From the NCBI GenBank assembly GCA_965214025.1, contig CBDCAW010000020.1:57236-121235 (forward strand): a stretch of DNA of 64,000 nucleotides, written 5' to 3'. This stretch comes from Granulosicoccus sp965214025 (GTDB lineage: Bacteria > Pseudomonadota > Gammaproteobacteria > Granulosicoccales > Granulosicoccaceae). The notes under the pieces are model-generated. The model searched no databases and was not told the DNA's origin. It worked only from the letters and a program-made list of their open reading frames with translations. Positions 16,490 to 25,328 of this stretch are shown one piece after another (positions within the stretch are counted from its first letter, which is position 1; each line of letters begins with the position of its first letter). The position numbers and the translations under genes were made by a program.

Positions 16490-18964
16490 TCACACCCTCA
16501 GTACAGCTCCCAACAGCTCGGTGGACGCCGCCACCATCGCATCGATGGCGCTATCCACTTCCGTGTCTTCAAGGGTGCGCGAAGCGTGCTGCAGAATCAA
16601 GCCTAAGGCGATGCTTTTCTTGCCTTTCTCCAGCCTTTCGCCGGAGTACACATCGAAGGTGATGATGTCAACTAGAAAATCCGGAGCCTGTTGCCGCACA
16701 CAATTCACCAATTGCTCATGCGAGACCGACGCGTCGACAACCAGTGCGATGTCGCGACGCACTGATGGAAACCGAGACAGGCCCTGGAAAAACGGCACAC
16801 GCGCCTGCCGCAGTGCGGACAACGCCAATTCGAACACCAGCACGGGTTGTGCCAGGTCAAGTGCCTTGTGCAAAGCGGGATTCAGAGCGCCTACGTAACC
16901 GACCGCAACCCCCTCCCTGAGAATCGACGCGCGCTGCCCGGGATGGAGGTGGTCGAGCCTGCAAGGCCCGAAATCGATTCCCTTGTCGTCCAGAGAATCG
17001 TTCTGCAAACTGCTTCGGGCCCCTTTTACACGAGCAAACAGCGCCTCCACATCGGCCTTGATATCAAAGAAATCGACGGAGCGCGCCGTAGCCGACCAGG
17101 TTTCCGGCAATGCGGAACCGCTGATCAGACCAGCGATCATGCTCTGCTGGCGAAGATCCGGGGCAAGCTGAATGTCATCACCGATCGATACATCGATGGC
17201 CGCATCCGTGGGTAGCTGCCCGCCCTGGCCCGGTACGAACCGCAAGCCGGTCTCGAACAGGCGCAGGTCGTTGCGCTGGCGGTTCAGATTGCGTCTCAGC
17301 GTATCGACCAGACCTGTGAGAAGGGACGTACGCATGACCGACAGATCGGAGGATATCGGGTTCTCAAGAGCAAGCGCAGGCAGATCGGCGCGCAACAGAG
17401 CCTGGCGCACGCCATCGACGAAACTCAGGGTGACTACCTCCTGGTAGCCACGATTGACGAGCAGCCGACGTATGTCGCTGACCGGCACGTCGGTTTCACT
17501 GGCCACACGAAAGATGGGGCGATGAGTGGGCGAAGTGCGAGGCAGACGATCCAGCCCGTAGACGCGCACGATCTCCTCGATGTAGTCTTCCTCGATGCGA
17601 AGATCGTAACGGTAGCTCGGTGGAGTGACGTGCCAGCCGTCATCGGTGGCCCCAAGGCCAACGCCCAGACGCCGCAAAATTCGTTCGACAAGGGCATCCT
17701 CGGGCAGAACACCGAGCAGGCGCCGTATACGTTCACGGCGCAGCACCAGGGTATCGCCGTATGGCAGGGACGCCTCATCCTGCCAGTCGACGATCGGCCC
17801 GACCTCGCCGCCTGCATCACGTGTAAGCAGGCTCAACGCAGCGGCCATCGCTTCGACCTGTAGATCCGGATCCACACCACGCTCGAAGCGGTGCGATGAT
17901 TCACTCTGCGAGGCATAGCGGCGTGGCTTGCCAGCAATTTGTTCGGGCAGGAACAATGCGCTTTCAAGGAAAACGTTCCGGGTGTTCTCATCCACAGCGG
18001 TGGACTGGCCACCCATGATCCCGGCGATACCGATGGCACCCCGATCGTCCGCAATCACCGTGGTGTCGGCACGTAGCGCCACCTTGCGCCCATCGAGTAG
18101 CGTCAGCGACTCACCCTCGATAGCCAGGCGCACGCGAATCGCCCCCTGCAACTTGTCCAGATCAAAGGCATGCATCGGCTGACCGAGTTCGAGCATCACG
18201 TGATTGGTGACGTCTACTGCCGGGTTGATCGCTCTAACGCCACTGCGCCGCAGGCGTTCGGTAACCCCGATCGGCGAGCCTGCCGAGAGATCGACGTTGC
18301 GTATCACACAGCCGGCATAGCGCACGCACGCCGAAGACGCCTCGACCTCGACCGGCCAGGTATCCGCGTGCTGTGCAACGACAGCTTCGGTAGCACGCGG
18401 CACAAGAGGCAGATCGTGACGGGCGCCGAGATCGCGTGCCAGCCCGCGCACGCTCAGGCAATCACCCCGATCGGGTGTGAGCTCGATCGTGATCACGTTG
18501 TCGTCCAGCCGAAGAAACTCTGCCAAAGCCACGCCGGGCGTTGCAGCACCGGACAGTTCCATCAGACCATCACGCTGTTCCGACAGACCCAGCTCGGCGG
18601 CGGAACACAACATGCCGTACGATTCGACGCCGCGCAGCTTCGCTTTCTTCAGCTTCGTACCATCGGGCAGTCGACCGCCGACCCGAGCCAATGGCACCAG
18701 CAGCCCTTCGCGAACGTTCGGCGCACCACAGACGATCTGCACCGGGTTACCGGAGCCATCGTCCACGGCGCAGACACGCAGGCGATCCGCGTCCGGATGC
18801 GGCGCGACGCTGCCGACCCGTGCCACCACGATATCCTGAAAGCCTGGTTTGGCAGCTTCTATCTTGTCGACCTCAAGCCCCAGCAGGGTCAACTGCTCGG
18901 CGAGTTCTTCCGTGCCTACCGGCAGGTCGATCCATTCGCGCAACCAGTTCTCGCTGATCTTCAT
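16490..18964 (-). CDS. pheT: Phenylalanine-tRNA ligase beta subunit
   Basis: Larger subunit of the alpha2-beta2 phenylalanyl-tRNA synthetase, carrying tRNA binding and editing of mischarged Tyr-tRNA. The 824 residues (E. coli 795) show the usual order: N-terminal B1 and EMAP-like tRNA-binding domain (VDKIEAAKPGFQDIVVARV, PDADRLRVC), B3/B4 editing domain, B5, the catalytic-like core (TLSFVDG), and a C-terminal anticodon-binding ferredoxin-like domain (FPSVRRDIALVVD). The start overlaps the pheS stop by 4 bp and ihfA follows immediately, so it sits in the middle of one operon. Confidence 0.97.
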   Translation of the reverse strand: MKISENWLREWIDLPVGTEELAEQLTLLGLEVDKIEAAKPGFQDIVVARVGSVAPHPDADRLRVCAVDDGSGNPVQIVCGAPNVREGLLVPLARVGGRLPDGTKLKKAKLRGVESYGMLCSAAELGLSEQRDGLMELSGAATPGVALAEFLRLDDNVITIELTPDRGDCLSVRGLARDLGARHDLPLVPRATEAVVAQHADTWPVEVEASSACVRYAGCVIRNVDLSAGSPIGVTERLRRSGVRAINPAVDVTNHVMLELGQPMHAFDLDKLQGAIRVRLAIEGESLTLLDGRKVALRADTTVIADDRGAIGIAGIMGGQSTAVDENTRNVFLESALFLPEQIAGKPRRYASQSESSHRFERGVDPDLQVEAMAAALSLLTRDAGGEVGPIVDWQDEASLPYGDTLVLRRERIRRLLGVLPEDALVERILRRLGVGLGATDDGWHVTPPSYRYDLRIEEDYIEEIVRVYGLDRLPRTSPTHRPIFRVASETDVPVSDIRRLLVNRGYQEVVTLSFVDGVRQALLRADLPALALENPISSDLSVMRTSLLTGLVDTLRRNLNRQRNDLRLFETGLRFVPGQGGQLPTDAAIDVSIGDDIQLAPDLRQQSMIAGLISGSALPETWSATARSVDFFDIKADVEALFARVKGARSSLQNDSLDDKGIDFGPCRLDHLHPGQRASILREGVAVGYVGALNPALHKALDLAQPVLVFELALSALRQARVPFFQGLSRFPSVRRDIALVVDASVSHEQLVNCVRQQAPDFLVDIITFDVYSGERLEKGKKSIALGLILQHASRTLEDTEVDSAIDAMVAASTELLGAVLRV

Positions 18965-19950
18965 CGGAATTGCTCCAGAAAACGCAGATCATTTTCGAAG
19001 AACAGGCGCAGGTCCCGCACCCCGTAACGCAGCATCGCGAGCCGCTCGATGCCCATGCCGAACGCATAGCCGGTGAAATGCTCGGTATCGATACCGACCG
19101 CGGCGAATACCGATGGGTGCACCATGCCGCTGCCCAGCACTTCCAGCCAAGGCCCCCGGTTGATGCTGATGTCCACTTCCGTAGACGGTTCGGTGAAAGG
19201 GAAATAGGAAGGCCGAAAGCGAATCCGGCAATCGTCCTGATCGAAGAACCGCTGCAGGAAACCTTCGAGGTGACCCATCAGATCGGTCATCGCGATACCC
19301 TCATCGACCAGCAAGCCTTCCATCTGGTGAAACATCGGTGAATGGGTCTGGTCAGAATCGCACCGGTATACACGCCCCGGCGAGATGATGCGCAACGGCG
19401 GCGGCGTGCTCTCCATGTAACGGATCTGTACGGTGGAGGTCTGGGTTCGCAGCAGTCGTTGCGCATCGAAATAGAAAGTATCGTGCATCGCACGGGCGGG
19501 GTGATGAGCGGGAATGTTCAGCGCTTCGAAGTTGTAGTACTCGTTCTCCACCTCGGGCCCGGATGCCGTCTGAAAACCCAGTTGCGCGAACAGCGCACTG
19601 ATACGATCGGTCGTCAGCGTGATCGGGTGCAGCCCGCCGCGAGCCGTGCGCCGCCCGGGCAGGGTGATGTCGACGGCATCGGCGGCGAGTTTCTCATGAA
19701 GGGCCTCGTTCTCGAGCATCAGACGGCGCTCTTCGAGCAGTGCCTGCAATGTCTGCTTGGCACGATTCACCGCCTGCCCGGCGGCTGGCTTTTCCGCCAC
19801 CGGCAGCTGCCCGATTGCCTTCAACGCCTCGGTAAGCTTGCCTTTCTTGCCAAGTACGTCGACGCGTATCGCGTCCAATGCATCCAGCGACCGCGCGGCG
19901 GCGATGTCAGTACGCGCATCGTCGAGCAAAGGGTCGAGTTCCAAGGCCAT
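18961..19950 (-). CDS. pheS: Phenylalanine-tRNA ligase alpha subunit
   Basis: Catalytic subunit of phenylalanyl-tRNA synthetase, a class II enzyme that charges tRNA-Phe using ATP. The 329 residues (E. coli 327) have an N-terminal coiled coil (about 1-90) and class II motifs: motif 2 in the fRCDSDQTHSPMFHQMEG region and motif 3 in GYAFGMGIERLAMLRYG near the C-terminus. It overlaps pheT by 4 bp. Upstream lies a 248-bp space to rplT containing a terminator-like hairpin, the usual position of a pheST attenuator, so it may be regulated separately from the ribosomal genes. Confidence 0.97.
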   Translation of the reverse strand: MALELDPLLDDARTDIAAARSLDALDAIRVDVLGKKGKLTEALKAIGQLPVAEKPAAGQAVNRAKQTLQALLEERRLMLENEALHEKLAADAVDITLPGRRTARGGLHPITLTTDRISALFAQLGFQTASGPEVENEYYNFEALNIPAHHPARAMHDTFYFDAQRLLRTQTSTVQIRYMESTPPPLRIISPGRVYRCDSDQTHSPMFHQMEGLLVDEGIAMTDLMGHLEGFLQRFFDQDDCRIRFRPSYFPFTEPSTEVDISINRGPWLEVLGSGMVHPSVFAAVGIDTEHFTGYAFGMGIERLAMLRYGVRDLRLFFENDLRFLEQFR

Positions 19951-20042
19951 GGCCTGTCCTGTCCTGTCTTTCTTCTGAGGTTGAAAGCGCGTGCAACCGC
20001 ACTTTAGTTGTCGCGCGAGCCTCCCGGGGTGGTTCGCACACG

Positions 20043-20085
20043 AAAACGGGGAAAGCCCTTGCCTTAAGAGACTTCCCCCGCTTTT
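20043..20085 (-). terminator. Hairpin between rplT and pheS, possible pheST attenuator
   Basis: On the minus strand an arm AAAAGCGGGGGAAG and, after 16 bases, CTTTCCCCGTTTT form a GC-rich stem flanked by A and T runs, with small bulges. It lies downstream of rplT and upstream of pheS. In E. coli this interval holds the pheM leader and attenuator. I see no Phe-rich leader peptide here, so simple termination or another control is equally possible. Because of the flanking A and T runs it could work on both strands. Confidence 0.55.
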
Positions 20086-20198
20086 ACGAACGTAAGGATT
20101 TCACGAACGACTGGCGGTGGACCAACGGCAGCGAAGCACTGACTGGCCGCGTTCAGCCGAAAACGACTGATCGTGGTGACGACCGTGCCATTGCAGGC

Positions 20199-20558
20199 TC
20201 AGGCAGGCAAGCTGGCTTTTGCCTTGTCGACGATCTGTGTGAACGCACCGGCATCGGCAATGGCGATGTCTGCAAGCATCTTGCGATCGATGTCGATCTC
20301 GGCGTGCTTCAGGCCCTGCATCAGACGGCTGTAGGTCATGCCGTTCTCACGTGCCGCGGCATTGATGCGAGCTATCCAAAGCCTGCGAAACAAGCGTTTC
20401 TTGGTCTTGCGATCGCGGTAGGCATACTGCCCGGCCTTGGTGACCGCCTGCTTCGCGACCCGGAATACCTTGCTGCGGGCACCCCGGTAGCCTTTTGCCT
20501 GCTTGAGAACCTTCTTGTGACTGGCGCGTGCGGTAACGCCACGTTTTACTCTTGGCAT
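20199..20558 (-). CDS. rplT: 50S ribosomal protein L20
   Basis: Basic large-subunit protein that binds 23S rRNA early in assembly and in E. coli represses translation of rpmI-rplT by binding the mRNA. The 119 residues are full length and show the N-terminal basic tail (RVKRGVTARASHKKVLKQAKGYRG in part) and the C-terminal domain (LWIARINAAARENGMTYSRLM). It lies 9 bp after rpmI. The next gene, pheS, follows a hairpin. Confidence 0.98.
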   Translation of the reverse strand: MPRVKRGVTARASHKKVLKQAKGYRGARSKVFRVAKQAVTKAGQYAYRDRKTKKRLFRRLWIARINAAARENGMTYSRLMQGLKHAEIDIDRKMLADIAIADAGAFTQIVDKAKASLPA

Positions 20559-20567
20559 CGTGCGCTC

Positions 20568-20771
20568 CTAGCGGTTGTTGGGCAACATGCGGCGAATCAA
20601 CACGACATCTGAGTCGTGCACCATGGAACTGCCACGAAGATGACGCTTACGCTTGGTACTCTTCTTCGTCAGGATATGACGTAGATGCGAGCTCTTGCGC
20701 TTGTAGCCGCCAGAGCCCGTGCGCTTGAACCGCTTGGCGGCACCGCTGACGGATTTCTGCTTGTTGGACAC
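20568..20771 (-). CDS. rpmI: 50S ribosomal protein L35
   Basis: Small basic large-subunit protein of 67 residues with the usual KRFKRTGSGGYKRKSSHLRH and C-terminal VLIRRMLPN-type ending. The start codon is GTG at 20771 with GGAG eight bases upstream. A 184-bp space separates it from infC; in E. coli the corresponding leader carries the L20 operator, but I could not identify a matching pseudoknot by eye. Confidence 0.97.
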   Translation of the reverse strand: MSNKQKSVSGAAKRFKRTGSGGYKRKSSHLRHILTKKSTKRKRHLRGSSMVHDSDVVLIRRMLPNNR

Positions 20772-20955
20772 TGTTGGACTCCATTGATAAGAGAGCGGCT
20801 CCGTTCATACGGCGGCCCAGCGGGCCGGGTCGAAAGCTACTCGAAGTGAACACCGGTGACGTCGTAGTGTCGGTACGTCGACGCGGTGGCTGGCCCACGG
20901 TTACCCGCAGGATCGAAACTGACATTCAATAACGCGAATCGGACAACAGGGCCGA

Positions 20956-21474
20956 TCAGTGCTTGCGTGGCGCCATCACCATGACCATCTGGCGCCCTTC
21001 GAGCTTGGGAAACTGCTCAACGGTGGCAAGCTCGGACAAATCCGCTTCCACACGCTTGAGCAGCTTCGCACCCAACTCACGATGCGCCATCTCACGACCT
21101 CGGAAACGCAAGGTGATCTTGGTCTTGTCGCCCTGTTCCAGAAACTTCACCAAGTTACGCAGCTTGACGTTGTAGTCGCCCTCTTCCGTGCCGGGGCGAA
21201 ACTTGATTTCCTTTATCTGTACCGTCTTCTGCTTTTTCTTGGCCGAATGCTGCTTCTTGTTCAACTCGAACTTGAAGCGACCATGGTCCATGATCTTGCA
21301 CACCGGCGGCGCGGCATTCGGTGAGATCTCGACCAGATCGAGCGACGACTCGCGAGCGGTAGCCAGTGCACGGTCCAGTGGCACAACTCCGATCTGCTCG
21401 CCATCGGCGCCGATCAGGCGAACTTCGCCGGCATCGATCTCATCGTTCTTGCGGTTGATCTTTTTAGCGGAAAT
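20956..21474 (-). CDS. infC: Translation initiation factor IF-3, ATT start codon
   Basis: Binds the 30S subunit, keeps it apart from 50S, and checks the initiator tRNA and start codon. From the ATT at 21474 the protein has 172 residues and begins (M)SAKKINRKNDEI, like other IF-3 proteins, with the N-domain (to about residue 75), a lysine-rich linker (KKQHSAKKKQK) and the C-domain. The first in-frame ATG at 21384 would remove 30 conserved residues. ATT lies three bases after the thrS stop codon, with GGAGG inside the end of thrS eight bases away. Use of AUU is the known device for IF-3 autoregulation in E. coli: IF-3 discriminates against its own start codon. Confidence 0.96.
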   Translation of the reverse strand: MSAKKINRKNDEIDAGEVRLIGADGEQIGVVPLDRALATARESSLDLVEISPNAAPPVCKIMDHGRFKFELNKKQHSAKKKQKTVQIKEIKFRPGTEEGDYNVKLRNLVKFLEQGDKTKITLRFRGREMAHRELGAKLLKRVEADLSELATVEQFPKLEGRQMVMVMAPRKH

Positions 21475-21477
21475 GCG

Positions 21478-23406
21478 TTAACCCTCCGGTTCTTCCAAGG
21501 TACCGCGCGTCTCGTTCGCGACGGCTAGTTGTTGTTTCAGTGTTTCAAGGGCGATGAAACCGAGATCCTTGCCATCGCGAGTACGAACGGCAAGCGTACC
21601 CTCTTCGACTTCCCGATCGCCTGCAACAAGAAGATACGGCACCCGCTCCAGCGTCCACTCGCGGATCTTGAAGCCGATTTTTTCGTTGCGCAAGTCTGCC
21701 TTCACACGTAACCCATCATTTTGCAACACTCCGGCGGCTTTCTCAACGTATTCCGTCTGCTTTTCAGTAATGTTCAGGACGACGGCCTGCACCGGTGAGA
21801 GCCAGAACGGCAGCCGACCTTCGTAATTCTCGATCAGGATGCCGATGAACCGTTCGAACGAGCCGAGAATAGCGCGGTGCAACATGACGGGAACCTGCCG
21901 ATCACCCTGCTCGTCGATGTAACTGGCATCCAGACGGCCAGGCATGGAGAAGTCCACCTGCATGGTGCCGCACTGCCAGACTCGACCGATGCAATCCTTC
22001 AGCGAGAACTCGATCTTCGGACCGTAGAAAGCCCCTTCACCCGGTAATTCCTCCCATGGCAAACCCTTGGCATCGAGCGCCTCGGCCAATGCCTTTTCGG
22101 ACTTGTCCCAGCTTTCGTCGCTACCCACCCGGTTCGGCGGCCGGGTCGACAAGCGGTAGATGACATCCGTGAAACCGAAATCTGCATACACCGCATGCAG
22201 GAAGTCGATGAAGCGGCCGACCTCGTCCTGAATCTGGCCTTCGGTGCAGAAGATGTGACCGTCATCCTGTGTGAATGCCCGCACCCGCATGATGCCGTGC
22301 AGCGCTCCCGACATCTCGTTGCGATGGCACGATCCGAACTCGGCCAGCCGCAACGGCAATTCGCGATAGCTCTTCAGGCCCTGATTGAAGACCTGCACAT
22401 GGCAGGGGCAGTTCATCGGCTTGACCGCATAAGTGCGATCGTCGGTGTGCACGGCGAACATGTCGTCACCGAACTTGTCGGCATGCCCGCTGCGCTCCCA
22501 TAACGACAGGTCCACGACCTGCGGGGTACGGATTTCCTCGTAACCGTGCAGTTGTTGCTGGCGACGCATGTAGCCCTCTATCGCCTGGTAGATCGCCCAG
22601 CCACGCGGGTGCCAGAACACCATGCCCGGCGCCTCTTCCTGCAGATGGAACAGATCCAGCTTCTTGCCGATGCGGCGATGATCCCGCTTTTCAGCCTCCG
22701 CGCGCTGGTGCAGCCAAGCCTTGAGAGCCTTGCGATCGGCGAATGCGGTACCGTAGATACGTTGCAGCATCTCGTTGTTCGAATCGCCGCGCCAGTAGGC
22801 ACCCGCCAGCTTGGTCAGCTTGAATGCCCCGAGGTGGCCGGTGTTCGGTACATGCGGACCGCGGCAGAGATCGGTGAAATCGCCTTGACGATACAGCGAC
22901 AGGGTTTCATCGCCGGGGATGCCGTCGATGATCTGGACCTTGTAGTCTTCGCCGATACCGTCGAAGTAGGCCTTGGCTTCATCGCGGCCGAGTGTGGATC
23001 GCTCGATGGGTATCGCCTGACCGGCCAACTCCGCCATGCGCACCTCGATCGCTTCGAGGTCATCTGGTGTGAAAGAGTGCTCGCAGGCAATGTCGTAGTA
23101 GAAACCTTCATCGATCACCGGACCGATCGATACCCGAGCCGTCGGGAACAGTTGCTTGACCGCCTGCGCAAGCAGGTGCGCGGTGGAATGGCGCAACAGC
23201 GGCAGCGCTTCCGCGCTCTTCGCGGTGACGATGGCCACGCTGGCGTCCTGATCGAGTCGGTGGCTCGCGTCGACGAGCTGACCGTCGACCATGCCGGCCA
23301 GCGTGGCTTTCGCCAGCCCGGGGCCGATGTCGACAGCGAGTTCGGCAATGGAGAGGGCGTTTTCGTACTGACGTTCACTACCGTCAGGCAGGGTGATACG
23401 GGGCAT
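21478..23406 (-). CDS. thrS: Threonine-tRNA ligase
   Basis: Class II synthetase charging tRNA-Thr, with an editing domain that removes serine. From the ATG at 23406 the product is 642 residues, the E. coli length, starting MPRITLPDGS. It shows the TGS domain (1-65), the editing domain with HSTAHLLAQAVKQLF, the catalytic core with the zinc ligands (MNCPCHVQVF cysteine, later histidines), and the C-terminal anticodon domain. An upstream TTG at 23433 is less likely. It is the first gene of the translation operon and its 3' end contains the infC ribosome binding site. Confidence 0.97.
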   Translation of the reverse strand: MPRITLPDGSERQYENALSIAELAVDIGPGLAKATLAGMVDGQLVDASHRLDQDASVAIVTAKSAEALPLLRHSTAHLLAQAVKQLFPTARVSIGPVIDEGFYYDIACEHSFTPDDLEAIEVRMAELAGQAIPIERSTLGRDEAKAYFDGIGEDYKVQIIDGIPGDETLSLYRQGDFTDLCRGPHVPNTGHLGAFKLTKLAGAYWRGDSNNEMLQRIYGTAFADRKALKAWLHQRAEAEKRDHRRIGKKLDLFHLQEEAPGMVFWHPRGWAIYQAIEGYMRRQQQLHGYEEIRTPQVVDLSLWERSGHADKFGDDMFAVHTDDRTYAVKPMNCPCHVQVFNQGLKSYRELPLRLAEFGSCHRNEMSGALHGIMRVRAFTQDDGHIFCTEGQIQDEVGRFIDFLHAVYADFGFTDVIYRLSTRPPNRVGSDESWDKSEKALAEALDAKGLPWEELPGEGAFYGPKIEFSLKDCIGRVWQCGTMQVDFSMPGRLDASYIDEQGDRQVPVMLHRAILGSFERFIGILIENYEGRLPFWLSPVQAVVLNITEKQTEYVEKAAGVLQNDGLRVKADLRNEKIGFKIREWTLERVPYLLVAGDREVEEGTLAVRTRDGKDLGFIALETLKQQLAVANETRGTLEEPEG

Positions 23407-23544
23407 TGTGTGATCAGCTTCAGTGGTGGCCAATACGCGAGGCCACGTGTGTTGGGCAGTGCACCACTGCCCGGTCAGTGGCGGCCGATACGCGGGGCCG
23501 CATGAAGGGTCGAACGCGACCTGTGGAAAAGCCGGCGAGAGGGG

Positions 23545-23573
23545 TTGTTAGCCATGAAAGGATACCCTAGACT
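23545..23573 (+). promoter_or_regulatory. Sigma-70-type promoter of tRNA-Val
   Basis: A -35 box TTGTTA (23545-23550), a 17-base spacer and a -10 box TAGACT (23568-23573) lie 12 bp before the 5' end of tRNA-Val, at the position expected for a stable RNA promoter. Confidence 0.65.
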
Positions 23574-23585
23574 ACCGCCAACGGC

Positions 23586-23662
23586 AGGCGCGTAGCTCAG
23601 TTGGTTAGAGCATCACCTTGACATGGTGGGGGTCGTTGGTTCGAATCCAATCGCGCCTACCA
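23586..23662 (+). tRNA. tRNA-Val (anticodon GAC)
   Basis: A 77-nt cloverleaf with acceptor arms AGGCGCG / CGCGCCT, discriminator A, encoded CCA, D-arm AGCTCAGTTGGTTAGAGC, anticodon stem TCACC/GGTGG (one T-G pair) around loop TTGACAT, and T-loop GGTTCGAATCC. GAC reads GUC and GUU. No clear T-rich terminator follows. Confidence 0.97.
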
Positions 23663-23801
23663 CTTCCCCTGCAGGTCGTGACAAATTCGTCGGGGCTGGC
23701 ACACTGGCCAAACCCCCACCTCTCGTTGTATCCGCTTCGTATCCGCTTCTGGGCATCCCCTTGGGGACCCGCCAGCTGTCTGGCAAGTCCGGGGTACTGT
23801 C

Positions 23802-24398
23802 CTAGTTCCGGCTGCGCCACCGGTAAACCCGCATGGGTGGAACGTTGAAGGCTTCAAGGTCGTCACATTCGGCCGGGCCGAACACCGGTTCGGCGATCCG
23901 CGCCACATGTGCACGAAACTGGTAGGCCACGAAGCACCCGCCGGGCGCCAGGGATGCATCGATCGAGCGCATGATGCCGTCGGCGACGCTACGTGGCATC
24001 GTGGAAAACGGAATACCCGACACGACGACATCGGGAGCTTCTATACCCCGCTCCTCGAGCATCGAACCGATGCGCTCGGCACTGCCACGATGAACCACCA
24101 GGCGCGGGTCGTCGATTCGCTCGACCAGGTCTGCGAAGCCCGGATCGATCTCCATGCACACAAGCCGGCTGTCGGCCGGCATGGCCTTGAGCAGGGCACG
24201 CGTGGTACCGCCCGTACCTGGACCCAGCTCGATGACTACCTTGGCGGTGCTCGCTGACATCACGCGAACGATTCGACGTTCGAGAAGTCGGGAACTTGGG
24301 ATGACCGAGCCTACACCTGCCGGATCGCGGAGAAAGCCGCGTACAAAGTCCATGGAGTCGTTCGACCGGGACGGCCTCGACGTTTCTGCTCTGCGCAT
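23802..24398 (-). CDS. SAM-dependent methyltransferase, phospholipid N-methyltransferase-like
   Basis: A 198-residue class I methyltransferase. The N-terminal segment MDFVRGFLRDPAGVGSVIPSSRLL resembles the substrate/membrane region of PmtA-type phosphatidylethanolamine N-methyltransferases (FLRxxxRxPxxVGSxxPSS). The SAM site follows: VVIELGPGTGGTTRALL (motif I), VCMEIDP (acidic end of strand 2), DVVVSGIPFS (motif IV). No membrane segments are present. It stands alone between tRNA-Val and a long empty interval, so context gives no substrate. A role in making phosphatidylcholine or methylated lipids is possible; an rRNA methyltransferase-like role cannot be excluded. Confidence 0.78.
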   Translation of the reverse strand: MRRAETSRPSRSNDSMDFVRGFLRDPAGVGSVIPSSRLLERRIVRVMSASTAKVVIELGPGTGGTTRALLKAMPADSRLVCMEIDPGFADLVERIDDPRLVVHRGSAERIGSMLEERGIEAPDVVVSGIPFSTMPRSVADGIMRSIDASLAPGGCFVAYQFRAHVARIAEPVFGPAECDDLEAFNVPPMRVYRWRSRN

Positions 24399-25328
24399 AG
24401 AAAATCCTGGAAATTTACAGCCACAAGTGTGACTGTTTTGTTATCGGTCTGTCGACCGTGTTGATGTTCCAACGAAAAAGCTCTCCGCAACTGGCGCGGA
24501 AAGTGCCCCGGCAGGCTTCACCTGGTGAACTTGCCTGAAGTCGATGAGAACTCGCTACATCTCCGCACTCGATGCGAGCTCCCACGGTGACCGGCGTACT
24601 GCTGTTCCATGCCTCTTCCCGATGTGATGTCGGCAAGGATCCCTGGTATCGATGTTTACTTCGTCGTTTCGGGCTGCGTGATCAGTCTTGTCTCTCTCGA
24701 CACATTACCGACTCGGCAAACTTCCTGAAGCACGTTCTTGCATCAACGTTTTCGGCGCCTTGTACCGCCCTGAAACCCGGTTCTCCGGGCATCCGTTCCG
24801 CCAGAGTCAGCCTTCCTCACGCCGCTTAGGCTGCGTGACTTGGGACTCTCGATGCTTGCCCGGCCATTCTATCTGCAGAACCACGCCTTCTGGTAGCAAG
24901 AGGACCATTTCACCAGACCGTTGGCAAAACCTCTTCTTCACACCGGGAGACTGGCGGTCGAAGAACGACCGACCGTGCTGTTCTCGTTCTCGCCTGCGTG
25001 CAACACGTTGCCGGGCGCAGTGCCGAGTGAGGGCCTTCCGCAAAACACCGGGTACGCCCCTCCCCCATGCCGCGACCTCGACGATGTCAGGTACCCCAGT
25101 GTTTCGATGACGTTTACCGATCGAGTCGTGGCGCACCGTGCGTACGCCCGGTGTACGCATGAGGCTGGAAGATCCGGGCCCGGCCGGGAAGTCTGATCAC
25201 GGGAAATCCTGCGTATGAAGGCGCGCCCGAGTTCGGCTGTCATCCGTTGCTCCGCGATCGACGGCGGGTTCGACTTCGAACACAGGAGCCTTCACATCGG
25301 TGGCGACGCCGCCACCGCGACAGGTTTG
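24399..25328. other. 930-bp gene-free interval
   Basis: Between the divergent start of the methyltransferase and the end of msrA I see no reading frame with family resemblance, no ribosome binding site with a plausible start, and no tRNA. Open frames present on both strands lack protein-like composition (many Arg, Ser, Pro, Cys). One clear hairpin lies at 25138-25160 (GTGCGTAC/GTACGCAT). The interval could hold a decayed gene, a small RNA, or an insertion remnant. It is the longest empty stretch in a densely coded window. Confidence 0.6.

Noticed and set aside
20086..20198. Search for a pheM-like leader peptide
   Set aside because: No short frame rich in Phe codons was found in the rplT-pheS interval.
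20647..20925. Open frame upstream of and overlapping rpmI
   Set aside because: It is out of frame with L35, unlike any known protein, and runs through the leader where regulation is expected.
25138..25160. Hairpin resembling group II intron domain V
   Set aside because: The stem is too short, the GAAA-type loop and catalytic triad are missing, and no reverse transcriptase is nearby.
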